Assembly: GCA_031290725.1 (NCBI GenBank)
Contig: JAITMZ010000200.1
Location: forward strand, 1 to 8,220
Length of the DNA stretch: 8,220 bases
Origin: Spirochaetaceae bacterium
Lineage (GTDB): Bacteria > Spirochaetota > Spirochaetia > Treponematales > Treponemataceae
Direction: 5' to 3'
Positions 1 through 6,374 of this stretch are shown piece by piece. Position numbers and translations under genes: made by a program. The notes under the pieces are model-generated. The model was not told where the DNA came from. It saw only the letters and a program-made list of their open reading frames with translations, and made no database searches. Each line of letters begins with the position of its first letter. The stretch's first letter is position 1.

Positions 1-960
1 TATGCCCACATCGACTGTCCCGGTCACGCCGACTACATCAAGAACATGATCACCGGTGCCGCCCAGATGGACGGTGCTGTCTTGGTGGTCTCCGCACCGG
101 ACTCGGTGATGCCCCAAACCCGTGAGCACATTCTGCTCGCCCGTCAGGTGGGTGTTCCCGGCATGATCGTCTTCCTGAACAAAATTGACCTCATGGACGA
201 CCCGGAGCTGATTGATCTGGTGGAAGAGGAGGTCCGGGACGTGCTGGAGCAATACGGTTTCCCCCGGGAAACCCCCATTATCAAGGGTTCCGCCTTCAAG
301 GCCATGACCGAGCCCGACAACCCCGATTCCACCGCTTGCCTGGACGAGTTGCTGAAGACCATGGACGATTACTTCAAGGATCCCGAGCGCGAAGCCGACA
401 AGCCCTTCCTGCTGGCCATTGAGGATGTGTTTTCCATTTCCGGGCGCGGCACCGTGGTCACCGGCCGTATTGAGCGGGGCGGCATCAAGCTCAACGCCGA
501 TGTGGAAATTGTGGGTATCCGTGAGACCCAGAAAACCGTGGTTACGGGCATCGAAATGTTCAACAAGCTGCTGGACGAGGGTCAGGCCGGCGATAACGTG
601 GGCATCTTGCTCCGCGGTATTGAAAAGAACGGCGTGGAGCGCGGCCAGGTGCTGGCCAAGCCCGGTTCGATCAAGCCCCACCATAAGTTCAAGGGTCAGA
701 TTTACGTGTTGAGCAAGGACGAAGGGGGCCGTCACAGCCCATTCTTCACCGGTTACCGGCCCCAGTTCTATTTTAGAACCACCGATATTACCGGCACGAT
801 CAGCCTGCCCGAAGGGATCGACATGGTCAAACCCGGCGATAACGTTGAGATTATCGGCGAGTTGATTCACCCGATAGCCATGGACAAGGGGCTGAAGCTG
901 GCCATCCGCGAAGGCGGACGCACCATCGCCTCCGGTCAGGTTACCGAAGTTATTGAGTGA
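1..960 (+). CDS. tuf: Elongation factor Tu, 5'-truncated by the window edge
   Basis: EF-Tu is the cytoplasmic GTPase that carries aminoacyl-tRNA to the ribosomal A site. The frame is open from base 1, and 319 residues are present. The first visible residue aligns with about Tyr76 of E. coli EF-Tu, so the P-loop and switch I lie outside the window. Visible are the G3 motif DCPGH (residues 5-9), the G4 motif NKID (60-63) and the G5-like GSAF (96-99), followed by beta-barrel domains II and III with [14 protein letters not shown] and [21 protein letters not shown]. The end [15 protein letters not shown] is typical. The closest match from memory is Treponema EF-Tu. Residue 35 is Ser where many EF-Tu proteins have Gly (E. 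coli Gly110). The TGA stop lies 6 nt before rpsJ with no terminator, so the two genes are probably co-transcribed. The missing start is due to the window, not to gene decay. Confidence 0.98.
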   Translation, partial: YAHIDCPGHADYIKNMITGAAQMDGAVLVVSAPDSVMPQTREHILLARQVGVPGMIVFLNKIDLMDDPELIDLVEEEVRDVLEQYGFPRETPIIKGSAFKAMTEPDNPDSTACLDELLKTMDDYFKDPEREADKPFLLAIEDVFSISGRGTVVTGRIERGGIKLNADVEIVGIRETQKTVVTGIEMFNKLLDEGQAGDNVGILLRGIEKNGVERGQVLAKPGSIKPHHKFKGQIYVLSKDEGGRHSPFFTGYRPQFYFRTTDITGTISLPEGIDMVKPGDNVEIIGELIHPIAMDKGLKLAIREGGRTIASGQVTEVIE

Positions 961-966
961 GGCTAA

Positions 967-1275
967 ATGTCAACCGAAAAAATTCGAGTCAGACTACGCG
1001 CGTTTGACGTGGAATTGATAGACCAGAGCGCAAAATCGATAGTGCAGACCGTGCGGAAGGCGGGGGTGCAAGTCTTGGGACCCATTCCTCTGCCCACGCG
1101 GATCAACAAAGTGACGGTTTTGCGTTCCCCCCATGTGAACAAGAAGTCACGGGAACAATTTGAAATGCGGACACACAAGAGGCTCATTGATATAATTGAG
1201 CCTTCCACGGATGTGATGGATTCTTTGATGAAACTTGAGCTCCCCGCCGGTGTGGACGTGGAGATTAAACAGTAA
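967..1275 (+). CDS. rpsJ: 30S ribosomal protein S10 (uS10)
   Basis: S10 is a small-subunit head protein and, in E. coli, also the antitermination factor NusE. The 102-residue product is the usual family length. It carries the hallmark segments [21 protein letters not shown] and the conserved HKRLIDI, and ends GVDVEIKQ. The ATG is 6 nt after the tuf stop, and a GTGAGG-type Shine-Dalgarno overlaps the tuf stop codon. It is followed by the only sizeable gap in the window (61 nt) before rplC. Nothing in the protein is unusual. Confidence 0.98.
   Translation: MSTEKIRVRLRAFDVELIDQSAKSIVQTVRKAGVQVLGPIPLPTRINKVTVLRSPHVNKKSREQFEMRTHKRLIDIIEPSTDVMDSLMKLELPAGVDVEIKQ
1168..1196 (+). promoter_or_regulatory. 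Possible internal sigma70-type promoter inside rpsJ (weak)
   Basis: A perfect TATAAT (1191-1196) lies 17 nt downstream of CGGACA (1168-1173, four of six matches to TTGACA). If used, transcription would begin near 1203 and give rplC an untranslated leader of about 130 nt containing the 1281-1317 hairpin. However, TATAAT encodes part of the conserved S10 segment LIDIIE, and the same hexamer occurs by chance inside rpsS and rpsH. This is a candidate only. Confidence 0.15.
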
Positions 1276-1280
1276 AAAAA

Positions 1281-1317
1281 GCGATACCGGTTTCTTGAGT
1301 CAGGAAATGGCGGTCGC
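1281..1317 (+). promoter_or_regulatory. Imperfect hairpin in the rpsJ-rplC gap
   Basis: The 61-nt gap 1276-1336 can fold. TTTCTTG (1291-1297) pairs with CAGGAAA (1301-1307) across an AGT loop, giving 7 pairs of which one is G-U. An outer stem pairs CCG (1287-1289) with CGG (1311-1313) and GCGA (1281-1284) with TCGC (1314-1317), with a two-base TA bulge and a small asymmetric internal loop. The rplC Shine-Dalgarno AAGGAG (1321-1326) follows within 4 nt. A T6 run (1327-1332) comes after the Shine-Dalgarno rather than directly after the stem, so this is not a classic intrinsic terminator. It could modulate rplC translation, act in RNA processing, or be chance. Confidence 0.35.
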
Positions 1318-1336
1318 GGGAAGGAGTTTTTTCTAA

Positions 1337-1957
1337 ATGAAGGGACTGATTGCAAAAAAAATCGGGATGACTCAACTGTTTGACGAGGCGGGTAACCTTA
1401 CACCGGTTACCGTGATACGCGTCCTTCCCAATCTGGTTGTTGCCCGAAAGACAAAAGATACATCCGGCTATGCGGCGGTTGTGCTGGGTCTGGAAGACTT
1501 GAAGCCCAGCCGGGTGAGCAAGCCCTACGCTAAACAATTCGCCCAGGGCATGACCCCTCAAAAGGTGCTGAAGGAATTCCGCGACTTTGAAGGGGAGCTG
1601 TCCGTGGGTGACACCGTGGGGCTGGAGATTTTCGAAGGCGTGCGTTTTTTGGACGTCACGGCCATCTCCAAGGGAAAGGGTACCCAGGGCGTGATGAAGC
1701 GCTGGGGGTTTCACGGCGGCAGGTCCACCCATGGTTCCAAGTTTCACCGTGAAGCGGGATCCACCGGCCAGTGCACTACACCGGGGCATAGTTTTAAGAA
1801 CATAAAGATGCCCGGACGCATGGGGCGCGAGCAGGTTACCGTTCAGAATGTGCGGGTCGTAAAAGTGGATCCCGAACTGCAGGTGGTGATGGTCCGCGGG
1901 TCGGTGCCCGGCAATAAAAATTGTACGCTGATTGTGAAATCGGCGGTAAAAAAGTAG
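1337..1957 (+). CDS. rplC: 50S ribosomal protein L3 (uL3)
   Basis: L3 is an early-assembly large-subunit protein with an extension reaching toward the peptidyl-transferase centre. The 206-residue product starts MKGLIAKKIGMTQLFDEAG, the family signature. It contains the core loop with GVMKRWGFHGG (about 118-128), HGSKFHREAGSTGQ (132-145) and KMPGRMG (157-163). Gln145 sits in the GQ..TPG context of E. coli Gln150, the residue methylated by PrmB; whether it is modified here is unknown. The ATG has a strong AAGGAG 10 nt upstream. It is the first gene after the 61-nt gap, so it is where any separate control of the downstream genes would act. Confidence 0.98.
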   Translation: MKGLIAKKIGMTQLFDEAGNLTPVTVIRVLPNLVVARKTKDTSGYAAVVLGLEDLKPSRVSKPYAKQFAQGMTPQKVLKEFRDFEGELSVGDTVGLEIFEGVRFLDVTAISKGKGTQGVMKRWGFHGGRSTHGSKFHREAGSTGQCTTPGHSFKNIKMPGRMGREQVTVQNVRVVKVDPELQVVMVRGSVPGNKNCTLIVKSAVKK

Positions 1958-1966
1958 GGTAGCAGC

Positions 1967-2647
1967 GTGGAAAAGCCAGTGTTTTCGGTTACCGGTGATG
2001 AATTGCGTAAAATTGAGCTGGATGACTCGGTATTCGGGCTTCCGGTCAACGACGACGTTATTTATTACGCGATAAACAACGAATTAGCGAATAAACGGGT
2101 GGGTACCGCCTGTACCAAAGACCGCTCGGAGGTACATGGGAGCAATGCCAAGCCCTACAAACAGAAGGGTACCGGTCGAGCGCGGCGGGGGGATAAAAAA
2201 TCTCCATTGCTGCGGGGCGGCGGCGTGATCTTCGGGCCAAAACCCCGGGATTTCAGCTATACCATCCCCAAAAAGATGAAGCGCTTGGCCATGAAGTCCA
2301 TCCTGAGCCTCAAGGTCCAGGATGACCGGCTGACGGTCATTGAGGATTTCACGGTGGAAAGCGGCAAAACCCGGGATCTGGCGATCATCCTGAATCGGTT
2401 TGCCCGGGACGAGCGGGCGGTGATCGTGTTCGACGAGGCCCGCAAGCCCGAGGATGCGGATTACGAGGCGCTCAAGCAGAAGGCGGCGCTCCTGAAACGA
2501 GCCGGAGGCAACATCCCGTTTCTGTCGTTTTTGTCCTATAAGCGCCTCCGGGCTCACGACCTGTTCTATGGCCGCCGGGTGATCATTCAGGAGTCGGCGG
2601 TGAAAAAGCTGTCCGAGGTGTACGGGAGGCAGAGCGATGATGCTTGA
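1967..2647 (+). CDS. rplD: 50S ribosomal protein L4 (uL4), GTG start
   Basis: L4 lines the polypeptide exit tunnel through a long basic loop. In E. coli it also represses the S10 operon. The 226-residue product has the tunnel-loop region KQKGTGRARRGDKKSP (65-80) followed by FGPKPRDF (89-96), and a C-terminal domain with LSYKRLRAHDLFYGR. GTG at 1967 is chosen because the family N-terminus begins here and the preceding gene stops 9 nt upstream. The Shine-Dalgarno is weak (AGGGT at 1956-1960). Residues ESGKTRDL and SYKRLRAHDLFYG closely match Treponema L4 as I recall it. The last 11 nt overlap rplW. Autoregulation cannot be judged because the leader upstream of tuf is not in the window. Confidence 0.97.
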   Translation: MEKPVFSVTGDELRKIELDDSVFGLPVNDDVIYYAINNELANKRVGTACTKDRSEVHGSNAKPYKQKGTGRARRGDKKSPLLRGGGVIFGPKPRDFSYTIPKKMKRLAMKSILSLKVQDDRLTVIEDFTVESGKTRDLAIILNRFARDERAVIVFDEARKPEDADYEALKQKAALLKRAGGNIPFLSFLSYKRLRAHDLFYGRRVIIQESAVKKLSEVYGRQSDDA

Positions 2648-2921
2648 GGATGTTTTGATCCAGCCGGTGTTGTCCGAAAAGGCGACAACCCTGCGGGAAG
2701 AGGGAAAATATGTGTTTAAGGTGCATCCGGGTGCGAATAAATTCCAAATCAAGGATGCGGTGGCAAAATTGTTCAGCGTGAAGGTGGCGAAGTGTACCGT
2801 GATGAACGTGTTCGGCAAGATGAAACGGCAGCGCGGCAGGGCAGGCAGGACGTCTTCTTGGAAAAAGGCGATCGTTAAGCTGGCTCCCGGTGAGACCATC
2901 AAGATTTTCGAGGGAGCGTAA
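2637..2921 (+). CDS. rplW: 50S ribosomal protein L23 (uL23)
   Basis: L23 lies at the tunnel exit and is the docking site for trigger factor and the signal recognition particle. The 94-residue product has the family opening [13 protein letters not shown], then [18 protein letters not shown] and the [11 protein letters not shown] strand. The start overlaps the rplD stop by 11 nt, suggesting translational coupling. Two adjacent in-frame ATGs exist (2637 and 2640). GGGAGG at 2624-2629 is 7 nt from the first and 10 nt from the second; the first is preferred but the second is possible. Confidence 0.97.
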   Translation: MMLEDVLIQPVLSEKATTLREEGKYVFKVHPGANKFQIKDAVAKLFSVKVAKCTVMNVFGKMKRQRGRAGRTSSWKKAIVKLAPGETIKIFEGA

Positions 2922-2923
2922 CC

Positions 2924-3748
2924 ATGGCTTTAAAGATATACAAACCGATAACCCCGGGAACCCGTGGACGGGTGGACATCGACAAGGTTGAACTCACTGC
3001 GGACAGGCCTGAAAAAAGTCTTACGTCGGGCAAAAAATCCCATGCGGGGCGTGGTGCCGGCGGTCGGATTTCGGTGCGGCACCAGGGGGGCGGTCACAAG
3101 CAGCGCTATCGTGTCATCGACTTCCGCCGGGATAAGCACGGCATTCCGGGTACGGTGAATACCATCGAGTATGACCCCAACCGTAGCGCCAACATCGCCC
3201 TGGTGTTCTATGCCGACGGCGAGAAGCGCTATATCATTGCTCCCGGGGGCTTGACGGTGGGGCGAAAGATCATGTCCGGTGAAGACGCCGCCCCCACGGT
3301 GGGCAACGCGCTTCCCTTGGGAGCGATTCCCGTGGGCTTCACGGTGTACAACATCGAGATGAGGCTGGGGCGGGGCGGACAGATAGCCCGTTCAGCCGGC
3401 ACGGGTGCCTTGGTGGCGGCGAAAGAAGGCGACTACGTGACCCTCAAATTGCCCTCCGGAGAAACCCGCCGGATTCATCGCCGGTGCTACGCCACCATCG
3501 GTACCGTGGGCAACGAGGATCGCATGAACACCCGGCTGGGTAAAGCGGGGCGGACCCGGTGGCGGGGTATCCGTCCTTCGGTGCGCGGCATGGCGATGAA
3601 TCCGGTGGATCACCCCCTGGGCGGCGGTGAAGGTAAGGGAAAGGGCCGTAATCCGGTCACTCCCTGGGGACAACCTTGCCGCGGGTACAGAACCCGCAAC
3701 AAGCGTAAAGTGTCGAACAAATTTATCGTTTCACGACGGAAGAAATAG
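2924..3748 (+). CDS. rplB: 50S ribosomal protein L2 (uL2)
   Basis: L2 is a primary 23S rRNA binder needed for subunit association and peptidyl-transferase activity. The 274-residue product is full length. It has the RNA-binding OB-like part ([18 protein letters not shown] at about 47-64), the SH3-like part ([14 protein letters not shown]) and the basic C-terminal tail with [10 protein letters not shown] (221-230). Asp229-His230 correspond to the E. coli Asp228-His229 pair. The following motif reads HPLGGGEG, with Leu232 where many bacteria have His and archaea often have Phe. The ATG is 2 nt after the rplW stop, with AGGGAG lying within the end of rplW. The gene is visibly more GC-rich than rpsS next to it. 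Confidence 0.98.
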   Translation: MALKIYKPITPGTRGRVDIDKVELTADRPEKSLTSGKKSHAGRGAGGRISVRHQGGGHKQRYRVIDFRRDKHGIPGTVNTIEYDPNRSANIALVFYADGEKRYIIAPGGLTVGRKIMSGEDAAPTVGNALPLGAIPVGFTVYNIEMRLGRGGQIARSAGTGALVAAKEGDYVTLKLPSGETRRIHRRCYATIGTVGNEDRMNTRLGKAGRTRWRGIRPSVRGMAMNPVDHPLGGGEGKGKGRNPVTPWGQPCRGYRTRNKRKVSNKFIVSRRKK

Positions 3749-3762
3749 AAAGGGGTTTTTAG

Positions 3763-4041
3763 GTGTCACGTTCAGTTAAAAAAGGCCCTTTTGTGGCAAA
3801 GAGTCTTTACAAAAAAATTACCGAAATGAACAAGGTGCAGGACCGCAGGATGATAAAGACCTACTCCCGCTGCTCCACGATTATTCCTGAAATGGTAGGA
3901 AATACGATTTCGGTGTATAATGGCAAAGTTTGGGTGCCAGTGTATGTAACGGAAAATCTTGTGGGACATAAACTGGGTGAATTTTCGCCCACCCGCATTT
4001 TTCGCAGCCACGCCGGTTCTGACAGAAAGGCTGACAAGTAA
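3763..4041 (+). CDS. rpsS: 30S ribosomal protein S19 (uS19), GTG start
   Basis: S19 sits in the 30S head beside S13 and contacts the A-site tRNA region. The 92-residue product starts SRSVKKGPF, the family signature, and contains the diagnostic [21 protein letters not shown] (about 58-78). GTG at 3763 is the start because it gives the canonical N-terminus and is preceded by AAAGGGG (3749-3755) at a 7-nt spacing. No ATG nearby would give a sensible protein. It follows rplB by 14 nt. Confidence 0.97.
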   Translation: MSRSVKKGPFVAKSLYKKITEMNKVQDRRMIKTYSRCSTIIPEMVGNTISVYNGKVWVPVYVTENLVGHKLGEFSPTRIFRSHAGSDRKADK

Positions 4042-4053
4042 GGGGATGCGAAT

Positions 4054-4407
4054 ATGGTACAAAACGGATATGTGGCGGTGAGTAAATTTCTCTTCGCGTC
4101 TCCCACGAAGGTGCGGCCCGTGGCTGATGTGGTGCGGAATAAATCTTGCCCCATCGCTATGGCGATTCTGAAGAATATGCCGCAGAAGGGTGCGCGATTA
4201 ATCCACGCCACCATGAAAAGCGCCATTTCTAACGCCCTCAACGCCAACGCCAAGCTGGACGAGGGGATGTTGATGGTGAAGGAGATTCGCGTGGATGAAG
4301 GCCCCAGGTTGAAGCGGGTGTGGTTTCGCGGACGGGGGCGTGCGGATATGCTTCTGAAACGTATGTGTCATATTACGATTGTGGTGGATGAAGCCAGGGG
4401 AGAATAA
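4054..4407 (+). CDS. rplV: 50S ribosomal protein L22 (uL22)
   Basis: L22 binds 23S rRNA and extends a beta-hairpin into the exit tunnel near the L4 loop; changes in that hairpin give macrolide resistance in other bacteria. The 117-residue product has the core [14 protein letters not shown] (about 14-27), the helix [13 protein letters not shown], and the hairpin region [18 protein letters not shown] (about 88-105). [18 protein letters not shown] closes the protein; other phyla often have Thr-Ser before HIT, and Met-Cys here agrees with my recollection of Treponema L22. AAGGGG overlaps the rpsS stop, 8 nt before the ATG. An out-of-frame ATG at 4046 is ignored. Confidence 0.97.
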   Translation: MVQNGYVAVSKFLFASPTKVRPVADVVRNKSCPIAMAILKNMPQKGARLIHATMKSAISNALNANAKLDEGMLMVKEIRVDEGPRLKRVWFRGRGRADMLLKRMCHITIVVDEARGE

Positions 4408-4410
4408 GGT

Positions 4411-5328
4411 ATGGGGCAAAAAGTTAATCCGATCGGATTGCGTTTGGGTATTAATAAATCGTGGCGGTCCCACTGGTATGCGAGCCCGCGGGAATATGCG
4501 GATTTAATTCTGGAGGACCGCAAAATTCGGCACATGGTGGAAACCATGCCGGAGTGTAAAAATGCCGACATCGCCGAGGTGGAAATAATCCGGCATCCCC
4601 AGCGGGTCACGGTGATTATTCATACCGCCCGGCCTGGGGTTATCATCGGTGTGAAGGGTTCCAACATCGAAAAGGTGAGTATGGACATCCAGAAGAGTTT
4701 GGGCAAAAAAGTGCAGATCAAAATTAAGGAAATAAAGCGCGCCGAGGCCAATGCTGCCCTGGTGGCGCAGAGCATGGCGCGTCAACTGGTGAACCGGGGT
4801 TCCTTCAGGAAGACCCTGAAGCAATCCGTCGGCAATGCCATCAAGGCCGGTGCCCAGGGCGTGAAGATCCGCATCAGCGGGCGGCTGGGGGGCGCGGAAA
4901 TGTCCCGCACCGAGGAACACAAGGAAGGCCGGGTGCCCCTGCACACCCTCCGGGCGGACATCGATTACGGTTTTTCCGAGGCCTTTACCACCTTCGGGAA
5001 AATCGGCGTGAAGGTGTGGATTTACAATGGTATGATGTACAGTGCGGAGCAAAACGATGACGCCGGTCAGGTGTTGCGGAAGCGCCGGGACAATACTGCC
5101 GTCAGAAACGAACCGGAGGCGGCTCCTTCCAGGGCGGCTTCGGCGGTCCAGGATGCGGTGGAACCGGTGACGGCAAAACCGGAGGCCGCTCCAAAGGCGG
5201 CTGCCCCGGAAAAGGCGGTCAAAAAATCTCCGCGGCCCAGGGTCAGCAAAAAAGCCGAACCGGCTGTGGGTGTGGTCTCGCATGAGGAAACCGCCGGTAC
5301 CGAAGCCGAGCAGGGCGAAAGGAGTTAA
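4411..5328 (+). CDS. rpsC: 30S ribosomal protein S3 (uS3) with long low-complexity C-terminal tail
   Basis: S3 forms part of the mRNA entry tunnel and its helicase activity. The product is 305 residues against the usual 210-250. Residues 1-211 are a complete core: N-terminus [18 protein letters not shown], a type II KH domain with the GVKG loop (80-83), and the C-terminal S3 domain with [20 protein letters not shown] (155-174) and [16 protein letters not shown] (195-210). Residues 212-305 are rich in Ala, Pro, Glu and Lys, with no recognisable fold and probably disordered. The tail reads continuously to TAA with no frameshift, so it is part of the gene. An imperfect duplication lies within it. 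The ATG follows the rplV stop by 3 nt, with AGGGGAG 8 nt upstream. The identification is certain; a role for the tail is not known. Confidence 0.97.
   Translation: MGQKVNPIGLRLGINKSWRSHWYASPREYADLILEDRKIRHMVETMPECKNADIAEVEIIRHPQRVTVIIHTARPGVIIGVKGSNIEKVSMDIQKSLGKKVQIKIKEIKRAEANAALVAQSMARQLVNRGSFRKTLKQSVGNAIKAGAQGVKIRISGRLGGAEMSRTEEHKEGRVPLHTLRADIDYGFSEAFTTFGKIGVKVWIYNGMMYSAEQNDDAGQVLRKRRDNTAVRNEPEAAPSRAASAVQDAVEPVTAKPEAAPKAAAPEKAVKKSPRPRVSKKAEPAVGVVSHEETAGTEAEQGERS
5111..5202 (+). repeat. Imperfect direct repeat inside the rpsC tail
   Basis: Bases 5111-5139 and 5177-5202 are related copies. Both begin AACCGGAGGC or its one-base neighbour, continue CGCTCC or GGCTCC, and end GGCGGCT; copy 1 is 3 bases longer. 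They encode [10 protein letters not shown] and KPEAAPKAA. The length difference is a multiple of three, so the frame is kept. This could be a short in-frame duplication, or repeated use of the same codons for an Ala/Pro-rich stretch. Confidence 0.5.
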
Positions 5329-5330
5329 TC

Positions 5331-5750
5331 ATGGCGCTGAGTCCAAAACGAGTGATGCACCGGAAGGTGCAAAGAGGCAGAATCAAGGGCAATGCGGCCC
5401 GTGGAAATACGGTTGATTTCGGGGACATCGCCTTGGTGGCCTTACAGCCGGTGTGGTTGCAGGCAAAGCACATTGAGGCGGCCCGTGTGGCGTTAAACCG
5501 CACCATCAGCCGCAAAGGGCAGGTGTGGATTCGGGTATTTCCAGACAAGCCTATTTCCAAAAAGCCTGCGGAAACTCGCATGGGCAAGGGCAAGGGCGCG
5601 CCGGAATTTTGGGCTGCGGTGATCAAACCGGGGCAGATTTTGTTTGAAATCGGCGGGGTGGAGCTGGATCTGGCGGAAAAGGCCATGGTTTTGGCGGGAA
5701 GCAAGTTGCCGATCAAGACGAAGATCGCCTTCCGGCCCACCACGGAGTGA
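5331..5750 (+). CDS. rplP: 50S ribosomal protein L16 (uL16)
   Basis: L16 is a late-assembly large-subunit protein near the A-site tRNA elbow. The 139-residue product has the family signatures [14 protein letters not shown] (about 4-17), GNTVDFG, the [10 protein letters not shown] helix, and [22 protein letters not shown] (about 64-85), ending [11 protein letters not shown]. The RMGKGKG Arg is the position hydroxylated in E. coli by RoxA/YcfD; whether that happens here is unknown. A strong AAAGGAG (5318-5324) lies over the end of rpsC, 6 nt before the ATG, and the genes are 2 nt apart, so coupling is likely. Confidence 0.98.
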   Translation: MALSPKRVMHRKVQRGRIKGNAARGNTVDFGDIALVALQPVWLQAKHIEAARVALNRTISRKGQVWIRVFPDKPISKKPAETRMGKGKGAPEFWAAVIKPGQILFEIGGVELDLAEKAMVLAGSKLPIKTKIAFRPTTE

Positions 5751-5755
5751 GGGAG
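5751..5755 (+). promoter_or_regulatory. Shine-Dalgarno that fixes the rpmC start
   Basis: GGGAG directly follows the rplP stop and lies 6 nt before ATG 5762. This favours ATG 5762 over an in-frame GTG at 5747, which lies upstream of this site and overlaps the rplP stop. Confidence 0.7.
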
Positions 5756-5761
5756 CAGAAC

Positions 5762-6022
5762 ATGGTAAAGAAAAAAGAAAATAAAGAATTGACCTATTCC
5801 GAATTGCTGGTCAAGCGGAATGAGTTGAAGAAAAAATACATGGAATTTCGTTTTCAAAAAATAAACGGCCATGTGGAAAATCCCCTGCTGGCAAGAACGT
5901 ACCGGCGGGAAATTGCGGCGTTGAATACCTTTATCCGGCAAAAAGAGCTGGCGGGACAGACGGTAGCTCCGGCGTTGGAAAAAGCGGCTGGTCAGGCGAA
6001 GCAGGAGGCACGACATGGATGA
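5762..6022 (+). CDS. rpmC: 50S ribosomal protein L29 (uL29)
   Basis: L29 is a small two-helix protein next to L23 at the tunnel exit. The product from ATG 5762 is 86 residues, somewhat longer than the usual 60-72. The core carries [23 protein letters not shown] (about 9-31) and the conserved turn [17 protein letters not shown] (about 35-51). Residues from about 63 on form an Ala/Gln/Glu/Lys-rich tail ([21 protein letters not shown]) beyond the normal family end. An in-frame GTG at 5747 would add five residues, but the Shine-Dalgarno supports 5762. The last 8 nt overlap rpsQ. Confidence 0.95.
   Translation: MVKKKENKELTYSELLVKRNELKKKYMEFRFQKINGHVENPLLARTYRREIAALNTFIRQKELAGQTVAPALEKAAGQAKQEARHG
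6003..6008 (+). promoter_or_regulatory. Strong Shine-Dalgarno that fixes the rpsQ start
   Basis: AGGAGG, a perfect anti-16S match, lies inside the end of rpmC and 6 nt before ATG 6015. It supports the long form of S17 rather than a start further downstream near the conserved core, so the N-terminal extension is probably translated. Confidence 0.8.
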
Positions 6023-6365
6023 TATGGAAGAGCAGGTGGAACAGGTGCTGGACGGTCCGGTACCGGAAATTCCGGTGATTGCGAGGTCAAGGCCGTCGAA
6101 GCGCAGCTTTGTGGGTATCGTAACCAACAAGCGGAAAAACGAAGAGGGAAAACTCGTCGGCATGGATAAGACGGTGGTGGTCACGGTGTCCACGCGGAAG
6201 CTGCATCGGCTGTATAGAAAATATGTGACCAGCACGAAGAAATATAAGGCCCACGATGAGACCAACAGTGCCAACACCGGCGATAGGGTGCGGATCGTGG
6301 AGTCCAGGCCCCTGAGCCGGGAAAAGCGGTGGCGTCTGGCGGAAATTATTGAGCGGGCGGAGTAG
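6015..6365 (+). CDS. rpsQ: 30S ribosomal protein S17 (uS17), extended form
   Basis: S17 is an OB-fold protein that binds 16S rRNA early in 30S assembly. The product is 116 residues against the usual 80-90. The core is clear: SFVGIVTNK (31-39), [20 protein letters not shown] (50-69), [11 protein letters not shown] (74-84), [19 protein letters not shown] (89-107). Two additions explain the length. Residues 1-29 form an N-terminal extension, acidic over its first half ([10 protein letters not shown]) and Pro-containing after it. Residues 40-49 ([10 protein letters not shown]) are inserted in the loop before MDKT. ATG 6015 is supported by AGGAGG; an in-frame ATG at 6024 is less well placed. It overlaps rpmC by 8 nt. 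Confidence 0.96.
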   Translation: MDDMEEQVEQVLDGPVPEIPVIARSRPSKRSFVGIVTNKRKNEEGKLVGMDKTVVVTVSTRKLHRLYRKYVTSTKKYKAHDETNSANTGDRVRIVESRPLSREKRWRLAEIIERAE

Positions 6366-6374
6366 GGAGCAGAT

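Noticed and set aside
419..712. A 97-codon + strand frame within tuf
   Set aside because: It is an out-of-frame reading of EF-Tu domain I-II; no motif and no ribosome-binding site.
1281..1332. Intrinsic terminator between rpsJ and rplC
   Set aside because: The T6 run is separated from the hairpin by 9 nt that contain the rplC Shine-Dalgarno, and the stem is interrupted. A terminator here would also cut off 15 essential genes.
2084..2902. A 272-codon open frame on the - strand
   Set aside because: It mirrors rplD and rplW. No domain and no plausible separate promoter were seen.
3916..3921. TATAAT inside rpsS as a possible -10 box
   Set aside because: The hexamer 17 nt upstream (TGGTAG) is a poor -35, and the site is within conserved S19 coding sequence.
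4504..5283. A 259-codon His/Arg/Gly-rich open frame on the - strand
   Set aside because: It is the shadow of rpsC, including its low-complexity tail; the His/Arg/Leu bias is that of an antisense reading.
5747..5761. GTG 5747 as the rpmC start
   Set aside because: It lies upstream of the GGGAG site and overlaps the rplP stop; ATG 5762 has correct spacing and gives the expected N-terminus.
5243..6277. A 344-codon open frame on the - strand
   Set aside because: It lies wholly opposite rpsC-rpsQ, each identified by strong family motifs. It has no recognisable domain and crosses several real gene boundaries. Long antisense frames are expected opposite GC-rich coding sequence.
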